Source of the DNA: Burkholderiaceae bacterium
GTDB lineage: Bacteria > Pseudomonadota > Gammaproteobacteria > Burkholderiales > Burkholderiaceae_C
Assembly: GCA_023260315.1 (NCBI GenBank)
Contig: JALQVQ010000191.1
Location: forward strand, 1-8,332
Reading direction: 5' to 3'
DNA length: 8,332 nucleotides
Of this stretch, positions 1 through 6,798 are shown one piece after another (position 1 is the stretch's first letter; every line of letters begins with the position of its first letter). The position numbers were made by a program, and so were the translations under genes. The notes below the pieces were generated by a model. The model saw only the letters and a program-made list of their open reading frames with translations. It made no database searches and was not told the origin of the DNA.

Positions 1-227
1 AAACCGAATACGGCCGACAGGTTTTGCCGAGAGAGGGTTTGAGCTGTTGCACCAAACGCCACTGCTTTGACTCTGAGATTGACGACCCTTTCAACACCAG
101 CTTCGTTTGCCTTGCTCTCATGGACCAGCCATAAATCAAGAATCGGAAGCCCTGCGGGGCTGTATCTCAGCGTTTCAAGCGACTCTAGGCTCGCGTGCAG
201 TTCAAACTGATTGACTGACGCTGACAT
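1..227 (-). CDS. priB: PriB, primosomal replication protein N (N-terminal part, cut by window edge)
   Basis: Reading the minus strand from the ATG at 227-225 gives an open frame of 75 codons that runs off the left edge with no stop. It starts MSASVNQFELHASLESLE and continues with LRYSPAGLPILDLWLVHES, an acidic stretch, VVNLRVKAVAFG and a short AQTLSRQNL segment. This is the single OB-fold pattern of betaproteobacterial PriB, an SSB-like dimer that binds single-stranded DNA and helps PriA reload the replicative helicase at stalled forks. It begins 15 bp after the rpsF stop, in the usual rpsF-priB-rpsR-rplI order, so it is almost certainly co-transcribed with rpsF. No strong Shine-Dalgarno sequence is visible in the 15-bp gap, so translation may be coupled to rpsF. 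The identification rests on motif pattern plus gene order. Roughly the last quarter of the protein is missing. Confidence 0.88.
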   Translation of the reverse strand, partial: MSASVNQFELHASLESLETLRYSPAGLPILDLWLVHESKANEAGVERVVNLRVKAVAFGATAQTLSRQNLSAVFG

Positions 228-242
228 CGCTATCGGGCCACG

Positions 243-608
243 TTAGGCGGCGGTCTCCTGCTGTTGGCTCTTGCGAGCCTCTTCGCGCTCGACAGACTTC
301 ATCATTGCAGAAGGCGCTGTTTCAGCTTTCTTCTTAACAACAGTCATATGGCGCAAAACCGCGTCGTTGAACTTGAACGCGTGTTCCAGCTCGGCAATAA
401 CCGACTGGTCCGCTTCGATGTTCAAGCACACGTAGTGAGCTTTTGACAACTTGTTGATTTGGTACGCCAACTGGCGACGGCCCCAATCTTCTTCCCGGTG
501 GATCTTGCCGCCGGCGCTGGTGATCGAGCCTTTGTAACGCTCCAGCATTGCTGGAACTTGCTCGCTTTGGTCAGGATGGACCAACATGACGATTTCGTAA
601 TGACGCAT
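243..608 (-). CDS. rpsF: 30S ribosomal protein S6
   Basis: The 121-residue product starts [17 protein letters not shown] and contains [19 protein letters not shown], both hallmarks of bacterial S6, which pairs with S18 on the platform of the 30S subunit. The C-terminus is a charged, low-complexity tail ([15 protein letters not shown]), normal for the family. The frame is open up to 665, but the ATG at 608-606 is chosen because it gives the canonical S6 N-terminus. It also lies 5 bases after AAGGAG, whereas the ATG at 611-609 would have only 2 bases of spacing. The gene is first in the rpsF-priB ribosomal operon and has its own promoter just upstream. Nothing in the protein looks abnormal. Confidence 0.97.
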   Translation of the reverse strand: MRHYEIVMLVHPDQSEQVPAMLERYKGSITSAGGKIHREEDWGRRQLAYQINKLSKAHYVCLNIEADQSVIAELEHAFKFNDAVLRHMTVVKKKAETAPSAMMKSVEREEARKSQQQETAA

Positions 609-633
609 CATTTCTCCTTGTGGATTAGAACAA

Positions 634-662
634 CCACCCCTGAGCGTCAACACAGGGTGTGG
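634..662 (-). promoter_or_regulatory. Hairpin in the rpsF leader RNA
   Basis: In the predicted rpsF 5' untranslated RNA, CCAC-A-CCCUG pairs with CAGGG-GUGG: nine base pairs, one bulged A, and a ten-base loop (UGUUGACGCU). The helix ends about 24 bases before the start codon and is followed by UUGUUCU. Many bacteria carry a leader structure here that binds the S6:S18 complex for feedback control. That motif depends on a conserved CCG in an unpaired region, which I do not see in this loop. It could be a diverged autoregulatory site, a weak attenuator, or an incidental stem. Confidence 0.4.
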
Positions 663-677
663 CAAGGTTAGCCCGCA

Positions 678-707
678 ATTATAGCCCGAATCCGGTGCTT
701 GTGACTA
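678..707 (-). promoter_or_regulatory. Sigma70-type promoter for rpsF-priB
   Basis: On the minus strand a perfect TATAAT (678-683) lies 18 bp downstream of TAGTCA (702-707, 4 of 6 matches to TTGACA). The -35 hexamer overlaps the TAG stop codon of the symporter gene at 705-707, so the promoter is tucked directly against the upstream gene. Transcription would start near 671-673 and leave a leader of about 63 bases before the rpsF ATG. No terminator separates the symporter gene from this promoter, so some read-through into the ribosomal operon is possible. Confidence 0.7.
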
Positions 708-2813
708 AACGTCGGCGCGTGGATATCGCCAAGATTCGACCATGCGCTGAATCGCCACGGCCGGCGGTGGCGTGAGCAAGCTCACTGTAACAAGGGCCAG
801 GCAGCCCGCAGGAACCCCAAAGACCCCCGCCGATATCGGCTCGATGCCCCACCATAAAGAAACCGGCCCTTCGACGCCGAAGACGCCTCTCAGCCAAGGT
901 TGCGTCGTGATCATGTAATACGTTGTGACTAACAAGCCGACCGTAATACCGGAGATTGCCCCTGCGGCGTTCGCACGCTTCCAGAAGATGCCGAACGTGA
1001 GCACGGGGAAAAATGCGGAGGCGGCAAGGGAAAAGGCGGCGGATACGAGGAACAAGATGTTGCCAGGCTTTTGTGCCGCAACGTACGCAGCGGCCAGTGC
1101 AACCACCAGCAAAAGCATTTTAGAGATCGTGACGCGCCGAGCGGTACTGGCGCGAGGGTCAATGAGGGTGTAGTAGACGTCATGGCTCAGTGCGTTGGCA
1201 ATGGTCAATAACAAGCCATCCGCCGTCGACAGCGCAGCCGCCAACGCACCTGCAGCGATCAAACCCGCAACGACGTATGGCATACCCGCGATTTCAGCCG
1301 TTGCCAGAACAATGATGTCAGATCCAATCGTCAACTCATTCAACTGAACCTGGCCATCGCCATTGACGTCTTGTAACGACAACAACCCCGGGTCAACTTT
1401 GTTCCAAGCAAAGACCCAACCGGGCAGCTCGCTGAAGGCCGAACCGACCAACGTATTGAAAATCTCATACTTGACCATCACCGCCAGCGCCGGTGCGCTG
1501 AGATAGAGCAAGAGTATGAACACCAGCGACCAGACCACGGACTGGCGGGCCTGATGCACACCTGTCGTTGTGTAGAAGCGCGCCAGCACGTGAGGCAACG
1601 CAGCGGTACCGAAGACCAAACAAAACACAAGCGCCATGAAGTTCCGGCGAGAGGTATCGAAGACCTCCCGGTCAATCGAGTCACCGTCTGGGTCACCCGC
1701 AAATGGCTTCGCATGGCGGGGCATACCGTTCAACGGGCGAGATTTGATCTGGGCAATGGCCAGCTCGTCGCGCCAACGAGCCACAGCGCCGTCGACCGTC
1801 CGCGGCACATTGGCCAACGCGCGCTCGGCTGCCAACTGCACGTCAATCGGTGCACGCCGGGCGCGCTGGGCCTGAACCAGTGCCTCCGCACTTTGACGCA
1901 GCGCCTGCAAGGCTGGCCCCGGTGTGGCGAGTTGCTGCTGGAGCACCAAGACACGGTTGGCGTAATACGCCTGAACCGATAGCTCTGCGGGGTCATTGAT
2001 CAGGGTCTCCTCGCGCGCCGTGACGTCGGCAAGCTGCGCTTGGTAGCTGATTTGCGGCAGCGGGTTACCCGTCTGCTGGATCGATAGCCAGGCCACGGGC
2101 ATCATGAAAGCAATGATGAGAACGATGTACTGCGCCACCTGCGTCCAGGTGACGGCGCGCATGCCGCCCAGAAACGAACAAACCAATATCCCGCCCAACC
2201 CGAGGAAGACCCCTAATTCAAAGGCGACCCCAGCCAGTCGAGAGGCAATCAAACCGACGCCATAAATTTGTGCAACGACATACGTAAACGACACCAATAT
2301 CACCGCAAAGACGCCGAGCAAGCGCGGGATCACGCCGCCATACCGAACACCGAGAAAGTCGGGGATTGTGAAGCGGCCAAATTTCCGCAGGTAGGGCGCT
2401 AAAAAGAGCGCAACCAAACAATACCCACCTGTCCACCCAAGGACGAAGGCCATCCCGCCATAACCGGTCAAATAAAGGGTGCCCGATAACCCAATGAAGC
2501 TGGCCGCCGACATCCAATCGGCACCGATTGCCATCCCGTTATAGATGGGGGGAACACTGCGCCCAGCAACGTAGTAGGCGTTGGCGTCGGTGGTCCTGCA
2601 AAGCAAGCCGATGGTGGCATAAACACCGATGGTGGTGAACAGGAAAATAAAACCGATCCACTCGCGCGACAAACCCAAGGTCTCAAAAAACCAAAGTGTC
2701 GCGACCAGCGATAAGAACGCAAGCGTGTAAATGACGTAAAGGCCGTTTAGGCGACGCATCCATGCGGTACCGCCCTCGCCCTCTGTTGTCGACTCTTTTT
2801 GCAAGTCCCGCAT
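705..2813 (-). CDS. Sodium:solute symporter, VC_2705-type large subunit, with periplasmic insertion and EF-hand loop
   Basis: This 702-residue inner-membrane protein belongs to the SSS family (ActP/PutP relatives), which couples Na+ entry to uptake of a small organic acid such as acetate. The substrate is not readable here. It has about 13-14 hydrophobic helices. An extra helix at about 23-44 precedes the usual first SSS helix (52-71). The AGRS and IGADWMSAASFIG motifs (83-108) mark core helix 1, GGMRAVTWTQ (216-225) the loop before core helix 5, and ALSTADGLLL (527-536) core helix 8, where S529-T530 match the Na2-site serines. Two oddities stand out: a roughly 135-residue hydrophilic, helical insertion at 254-388, and a perfect 12-residue EF-hand loop at 482-493 (DVNGDGQVQLNE). 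The start is the ATG that shares its first base position with the stop of the small-subunit gene (TGATG), with GAGG upstream, implying translational coupling. The family is certain, the transported solute unknown. Confidence 0.93.
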   Translation of the reverse strand: MRDLQKESTTEGEGGTAWMRRLNGLYVIYTLAFLSLVATLWFFETLGLSREWIGFIFLFTTIGVYATIGLLCRTTDANAYYVAGRSVPPIYNGMAIGADWMSAASFIGLSGTLYLTGYGGMAFVLGWTGGYCLVALFLAPYLRKFGRFTIPDFLGVRYGGVIPRLLGVFAVILVSFTYVVAQIYGVGLIASRLAGVAFELGVFLGLGGILVCSFLGGMRAVTWTQVAQYIVLIIAFMMPVAWLSIQQTGNPLPQISYQAQLADVTAREETLINDPAELSVQAYYANRVLVLQQQLATPGPALQALRQSAEALVQAQRARRAPIDVQLAAERALANVPRTVDGAVARWRDELAIAQIKSRPLNGMPRHAKPFAGDPDGDSIDREVFDTSRRNFMALVFCLVFGTAALPHVLARFYTTTGVHQARQSVVWSLVFILLLYLSAPALAVMVKYEIFNTLVGSAFSELPGWVFAWNKVDPGLLSLQDVNGDGQVQLNELTIGSDIIVLATAEIAGMPYVVAGLIAAGALAAALSTADGLLLTIANALSHDVYYTLIDPRASTARRVTISKMLLLVVALAAAYVAAQKPGNILFLVSAAFSLAASAFFPVLTFGIFWKRANAAGAISGITVGLLVTTYYMITTQPWLRGVFGVEGPVSLWWGIEPISAGVFGVPAGCLALVTVSLLTPPPAVAIQRMVESWRYPRADV

Positions 2814-3100
2814 CAGCGATCGACCTCTTCAAGCCCGAAGCGCTTATCCAAACGCCGCGCTTGCCAAGCGTAAATGACCGTGATGAGAAAGTAGACGATC
2901 AGGCTGCCTTGCGCAACCATCCAGTAGTTGAAGGGCCAACCTAAAAAAACGAATTCAAGCGACCTTGAAAAATAGATCGCGACAAACGTCACCGTAATCC
3001 AAACCAACAAGAGGGCCAGCGTCAGCCGCTTGATACGCGACCAATGCTGTTGTTTCAACAATCGCAAACGGGTTTGCGCCATTGATTCATCGAGTGGCAT
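2813..3100 (-). CDS. DUF4212 small subunit of the sodium:solute symporter
   Basis: The 95-residue protein has a basic N-terminus (RLRLLKQQHWSRIKRL), a first membrane helix at about 26-44 (LTLALLLVWITVTFVAIYF), the family signature FLGWPFNYWMVAQGSLIVY (52-70) that forms most of the second helix, and a charged C-terminal tail. This is the DUF4212 / symporter small-subunit family, nearly always encoded just before a VC_2705-type symporter, as here. It probably assembles with or stabilises the large subunit, by analogy with YjcH beside ActP. The biochemical role is unproven. The stop overlaps the symporter ATG by one base. The start at 3100 has only a weak GAAAGA upstream. A second ATG at 3082 (MAQTRLRLL) would shorten the protein by six residues and has no better ribosome site. 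Confidence 0.9.
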   Translation of the reverse strand: MPLDESMAQTRLRLLKQQHWSRIKRLTLALLLVWITVTFVAIYFSRSLEFVFLGWPFNYWMVAQGSLIVYFLITVIYAWQARRLDKRFGLEEVDR

Positions 3101-3211
3101 GCAAGTCTTTCACGGCCTGACGGCTGGGTAATGCCCTGGGTGCGGGTAATTTTGCATTGAAGTTTAGCCTTTTACGGGGTTAAATCGAAGGGCATTTAAA
3201 CCGCTACTCAA
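3101..3211. promoter_or_regulatory. Divergent control region between the symporter operon and the DUF294 gene
   Basis: This 111-bp gap is the only place where promoters of two divergent transcripts can sit. For the plus-strand gene, TTGAAG (3157-3162) and TTAAAT (3180-3185) with 17-bp spacing form a plausible weak sigma70 promoter, each matching 4 of 6. For the minus strand I found only poor candidates, for example TAAACT without a -35 match, which suggests an activator or another sigma factor. The gap also has two direct copies of GGGTAAT (3126-3132 and 3144-3150, starts 18 bp apart) and an imperfect inverted repeat (3178-3202). No clear ribosome-binding site precedes the ATG at 3212. Confidence 0.5.
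3178..3202. repeat. Imperfect inverted repeat before the DUF294 start codon
   Basis: GGTTAAAT (3178-3185) and ATTTAAACC (3194-3202) form eight base pairs with one unpaired A around an eight-base spacer CGAAGGGC. It overlaps the proposed -10 hexamer and ends nine bases before the ATG. As DNA it could be an operator. As RNA it would hold the only purine-rich, ribosome-site-like bases (GAAGGG) in a loop. It is AT-rich and short, so chance is possible. Confidence 0.35.
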
Positions 3212-4651
3212 ATGAGTCAAAACGAATTAAACCACCTGACCCAACCCATCGCGGACCTCGTCACGCGTGCTGCCGTTCAAATCGCACCGAACGAAACGAT
3301 TCAGGCCGCCGCTCAACACATGCAGACACATGATGTGTCCTGCTTGCTTCTCACACATGAGGGCCGGTTGGTTGGCATCGTCACGGACCGAGACATTCGC
3401 AATCGCGCTGTCGCGCAGCAAGTCTCATTTGACGCCCCCGTCCACCTCATCGCAACCCGCTATCCGCACACGATCGCGGCGACGGCGACGGTCTTTGAGG
3501 GGCTCGTCACCATGACCCGGAACCACATCCACCATCTTCCCGTGTTGCGCGATGACGCACCGATTGGGGTGATCACGGCGACATCGGTCATGCAGATGCA
3601 GAACACATCACCGGTTGCGCTGGCCAGTGCGATCCGCCGCCAACAGGACGTCGATGGCCTTGTCACAGTAACAGCGCACACAGCTGCCCTTCAACAAAAC
3701 CTCGCGAGCGCGGACGCATCGGCCTACAGCATCGGTCACATCATGACTGCGATCACAGACGCCACGACAAACCAGCTGCTGATGATGGCGCATAAAAAAT
3801 TAGGGCCGGCACCCGTCCCCTATGCCTGGGTGGCAGCAGGTTCACAAGGTCGACTCGAACAAACAGCAAAGACCGACCAAGACAATTGTTTGGTTTTAGA
3901 CAACGCCTATGACGAAGCGCTACATGGCGCCTATTTTTTAGAATTGGCCCATTTCGTCTGTGATGGCTTGAACGCCTGTGGCTATGTCTATTGCCCGGGC
4001 GACATGATGGCAACCAATGCCAAATGGCGCGTCACCCTTGAATCCTGGCAGCGCTATTTCGAGCGATGGATCACGCAACCCGACCCGACAGCGCTCATGC
4101 TGACGTGTGTGTTCTTCGACCTCCGATTCATTGGCGGCGAACCAAACTTGTTCAAGCAACTGCAGGACATGGTGTTTCCGTTGGCTCAAAAAAATGGCAT
4201 CTTTTTATCCCACATGGTTGCCAATGCACTGACCCACCGCCCCGCACTGAACTGGTGGGGGGGGCTGAGCTGGAACCAAGCCAAACGGTATCCAAAGGCG
4301 ATCAATCTCAAACACAACGCGATCGTCCCAATTGTCGATTTGGCTCGGGTCTACGCGCTGGCCGAAGGCCTCCCCGTCAGCAACACACACGACCGCTTGG
4401 TCGCTGCTGACCACAACGTTGCCGTCAGCCGAGCCAGTGCACACGACCTCAGAGATACGTTGGCCTATCTAGGCAAGCTACGAATCAAGCACCAAGGCGC
4501 CCAAACGCAGCGCGGTGAGGCTGCAGACAACTATTTGCGCCGCAACAGTCTGTCAAATTTTGAAAACATACGCATTCACCATGCATTCAAAACCATCAAG
4601 CAATTGCAAGAGGCGTTGGCGCACCGCTATCAGGCCAACCGTTTGACCTAA
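3212..4651 (+). CDS. CBS-pair plus DUF294 putative nucleotidyltransferase
   Basis: The 479-residue soluble protein has three parts. Residues 12-130 are two CBS domains (VSCLLLTHEGRLVGIVTDRDIRNR, then HHLPVLRDDAPIGVITATSV), which in other proteins bind AMP, ATP or similar adenine nucleotides. Residues 145-320 are the DUF294 nucleotidyltransferase fold, related to GlnD: GSQGR (210-214) followed by TDQDN (221-225), with D222, D224 and probably D303 (FFDLR) as the metal-binding acidic residues. Residues 330-470 match the helical DUF294 C-terminal domain. Many relatives are over 600 residues with an N-terminal cyclic-nucleotide-binding domain. Here an in-frame stop at 3197-3199 rules out an upstream extension, so that domain is absent. 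The catalytic motif is intact, so an active enzyme is likely, but its target is unknown. The gene is divergent from the symporter operon, and its last four bases overlap the convergent exonuclease gene. Confidence 0.9.
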   Translation: MSQNELNHLTQPIADLVTRAAVQIAPNETIQAAAQHMQTHDVSCLLLTHEGRLVGIVTDRDIRNRAVAQQVSFDAPVHLIATRYPHTIAATATVFEGLVTMTRNHIHHLPVLRDDAPIGVITATSVMQMQNTSPVALASAIRRQQDVDGLVTVTAHTAALQQNLASADASAYSIGHIMTAITDATTNQLLMMAHKKLGPAPVPYAWVAAGSQGRLEQTAKTDQDNCLVLDNAYDEALHGAYFLELAHFVCDGLNACGYVYCPGDMMATNAKWRVTLESWQRYFERWITQPDPTALMLTCVFFDLRFIGGEPNLFKQLQDMVFPLAQKNGIFLSHMVANALTHRPALNWWGGLSWNQAKRYPKAINLKHNAIVPIVDLARVYALAEGLPVSNTHDRLVAADHNVAVSRASAHDLRDTLAYLGKLRIKHQGAQTQRGEAADNYLRRNSLSNFENIRIHHAFKTIKQLQEALAHRYQANRLT

Positions 4652-6798
4652 TAGGCCAGGCGTGCGTAGAAGGTCTTTTGCGATGCCTCGCGCGCCTCTC
4701 GGAGGGTCGTTATGCCCTGCTCTTCGAGCAGCGGCAGTAGCTTTAAAAAAATCGCACCAGTCACCAATGCATCGCTCAATGCGTGGTGGCGATCCGTTGC
4801 ATCAACGCCCAGCTTCTCAGCCAGCGCATGCAGACCGTGCGTGGGTTGCTCTGGCAGGACGACTGCGGCCAATAACAAGGTGTCCAGCACGGGCTGATCG
4901 AAACGAATGCCGGTTTGCGACTCCTTCAGCTCGAGAAAACGCATGTCAAACGCCGCGTTGTGCGCGACCAAGACCGAGTCCGCTGCGAAAGCTTTGAAGG
5001 CTGCAAGCGCCACATCGATACGAGGGGCACCGCGCACATCCTGCGGCGTGATGCCATGGATCGCAATGCCAGCCTTGGGGATCGATCGGTTCGGATCAAC
5101 CAATTGATCCATCACCTCTGAGGTTCTCAACTTGTTACCCACGATCCGTACCGCCCCGATTTGAATAATCTCATCACCTTCGGACGGATTAAGGCCAGTC
5201 GTCTCGGTGTCGAAAACCGTGTATGTCAACGCTGTCAACGGACGATCGGCAAGCGCGCCTGCACTGGGCGTCGTCTTAAACAAGTCGAAATCAAAAAATT
5301 CGGGACGCGGCCCAGCAATCGGCTTCGACGCATTGGACACCGTCGTTAAGGGGAGCAGCCACCGGAAGAACGATTCATGACGAACACGCGCGCGCTCGAA
5401 CCAGAGTTGCGCACTGTGTCGGGACACCACATCGCGAACAGACATCGCCACATGACCGGCTTGAACGACCATGGGATCCAGCTCCCAACTCATTGCGGTC
5501 TCCGTGCTCATGACATGCCCACTCCAGACCAAGTCAAGCTGCGCTCGGCCCTCGTGGGCCGCCACGCGCAACGTGAGGTAGCGGACGTTGAAACCATCCA
5601 CGAGGCACGCGGACAGGTGAGCGAGCGCTTGTGTCAGCGTGTAGCTGTCAACCTGCAAGACCAAGTCCTCCGGCACCGGATCCACCATCACCTTGACATC
5701 CAGCCACGATTCAATGTGACGGGCGGCGACCGTCAGGAAATCAATGGCGGTCATCTGCTGCAGTGGCCAGGGCTGTATCAAATCCGCGACGGCCCGATCA
5801 CCGGCCGCGCGCAGCTGCTCGCTGAACCGAACAACGTCATCGTGAATTTGTGCCCGCCAAGGCTTCCGCTCCTCTTCGGTGATGTCTGGGCGCTGCAACG
5901 CATCGATCGCTGACTTAATGCTGCTCAGCCGTGCGCGCGAAAAGTCGGTCAACTCATACAACCAGGCCTCGCGCTGGCTTTGCAGCGCGTATTCCGCCGA
6001 CACATCATTCATCATCAGCACATAGCCAGTCACCCGCTGCGCGACGGTGGCATCAATGATCGGCGCCATGTGCACCCGCATCATCGCGCCCGCCGCTGTC
6101 AGCCACGCAAATTCGGTGGTCGGCTGCGAGACCGCACGGGCCACCTGCGCGGCCAATACGCCTTGCGCATGCGCCAACAAGTCGGCGTCCAGCCATTGCG
6201 ACATCGGACGTCCAATACGCAGTGGAAAACCGCTTGGCTCGAGCAGTTCGCCTGCGTGGGCATTGAACAGAAGGATCTGCCCATCCGCGTTACACACGAC
6301 GATGCTTTGCTTCAATTCAGCCATCAGGGTGGCCAATTGATTCCTCTCCGCCGCCAACTGGGCGGTCGACGAATCAATGACGCTTTGAACCTGATGACGC
6401 AACTGATCACGCTCTTCGAGCAGCGCGTTTGCTGCTCTGGCAAGCGATTGCTGTGAGCGCCCACCCTCGACCGGCAATGTCACCAGACGCTCAGCCCGAA
6501 CGGCCATCGCCAGCTGCTCCACGAGCCGCGACATTGCCGTAAAGTAGCGCGCCCGCACCTGTCTGACTGCAAACAGAACGCCAACAAAGCCAATAAAAAC
6601 GCACCCGGCCACCACAGGCGCGTGGGTCGTGAACGCCTGCTGCAGGAGGGCTGTTAACGGCTCAGAGATTGTCGCTGGCAGGGCTGCCCGTATGAGCCAC
6701 CCACTGGCAACAACCCACCCGAGAACCAGCAGGGTGACCAGAAGGGCGACGAGCCAGACGGCCCGGTCAAACCCTCTCGTGCCTGCGGGTTGCGCCAT
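4648..6798 (-). CDS. Membrane PAS / degenerate histidine-kinase-like protein fused to a DEDDh 3'-5' exonuclease
   Basis: The 716-residue protein has two membrane helices (about 14-38 and 60-79), a linker with coiled-coil character (90-160), a PAS domain (about 155-268, with IVVCNADGQILLFNAHAGELL), a kinase-like middle (about 270-490) and a DnaQ/polymerase III epsilon-type exonuclease (about 520-695). The exonuclease is complete: ExoI FDTET (D530, E532), ExoII AHNAAFD (D618) and ExoIII HHALSD (H671, D676). The kinase-like part has no histidine where a phosphoacceptor H-box is expected (LSSIKSAIDAL, 291-301), no recognisable N-box asparagine (ALAHLSACL) and no DxGxG, so it is probably a pseudokinase or a dimerisation/ligand domain. 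It begins 15 bp after the ppsA stop, suggesting co-transcription, with only a weak AAAGAG ribosome site. Family members recur beside this symporter type. The substrate (DNA, RNA or a small nucleotide) is unknown. It is not the replicative proofreading subunit. Confidence 0.9.
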   Translation of the reverse strand: MAQPAGTRGFDRAVWLVALLVTLLVLGWVVASGWLIRAALPATISEPLTALLQQAFTTHAPVVAGCVFIGFVGVLFAVRQVRARYFTAMSRLVEQLAMAVRAERLVTLPVEGGRSQQSLARAANALLEERDQLRHQVQSVIDSSTAQLAAERNQLATLMAELKQSIVVCNADGQILLFNAHAGELLEPSGFPLRIGRPMSQWLDADLLAHAQGVLAAQVARAVSQPTTEFAWLTAAGAMMRVHMAPIIDATVAQRVTGYVLMMNDVSAEYALQSQREAWLYELTDFSRARLSSIKSAIDALQRPDITEEERKPWRAQIHDDVVRFSEQLRAAGDRAVADLIQPWPLQQMTAIDFLTVAARHIESWLDVKVMVDPVPEDLVLQVDSYTLTQALAHLSACLVDGFNVRYLTLRVAAHEGRAQLDLVWSGHVMSTETAMSWELDPMVVQAGHVAMSVRDVVSRHSAQLWFERARVRHESFFRWLLPLTTVSNASKPIAGPRPEFFDFDLFKTTPSAGALADRPLTALTYTVFDTETTGLNPSEGDEIIQIGAVRIVGNKLRTSEVMDQLVDPNRSIPKAGIAIHGITPQDVRGAPRIDVALAAFKAFAADSVLVAHNAAFDMRFLELKESQTGIRFDQPVLDTLLLAAVVLPEQPTHGLHALAEKLGVDATDRHHALSDALVTGAIFLKLLPLLEEQGITTLREAREASQKTFYARLAY

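Noticed and set aside
634..662. Leader hairpin read as a rho-independent terminator of the symporter operon
   Set aside because: It lies downstream of the rpsF promoter and is followed by a mixed UUGUUCU instead of a clear U-run; it would cut off rpsF itself.
609..665. N-terminal extension of rpsF by 19 residues
   Set aside because: The extension covers the leader hairpin, is unlike S6, and the ribosome site AAGGAG is correctly spaced for the ATG at 608.
1671..1694. Second calcium-loop-like stretch in the symporter (DPDGDSID, residues 374-381)
   Set aside because: It has alternating acidic residues but lacks the glycine at position 6 and the glutamate at position 12 of an EF-hand loop, so it is not supportable as a site.
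1554..1982. Plus-strand open frame (142 codons) antisense to the symporter insertion
   Set aside because: The minus-strand frame continues as a single intact symporter with conserved helices on both sides; this frame looks like an antisense shadow.
4714..5241. Calling the exonuclease dnaQ (replicative proofreading subunit)
   Set aside because: The domain is fused to membrane, PAS and kinase-like parts and sits by metabolic genes, unlike the short soluble epsilon subunit.
5377..5913. Long plus-strand open frame (178 codons) inside the exonuclease gene
   Set aside because: It lies antisense to the PAS/kinase-like coding region, has a composition rich in R, H and Q typical of shadow frames, and shows no recognisable family or ribosome site.
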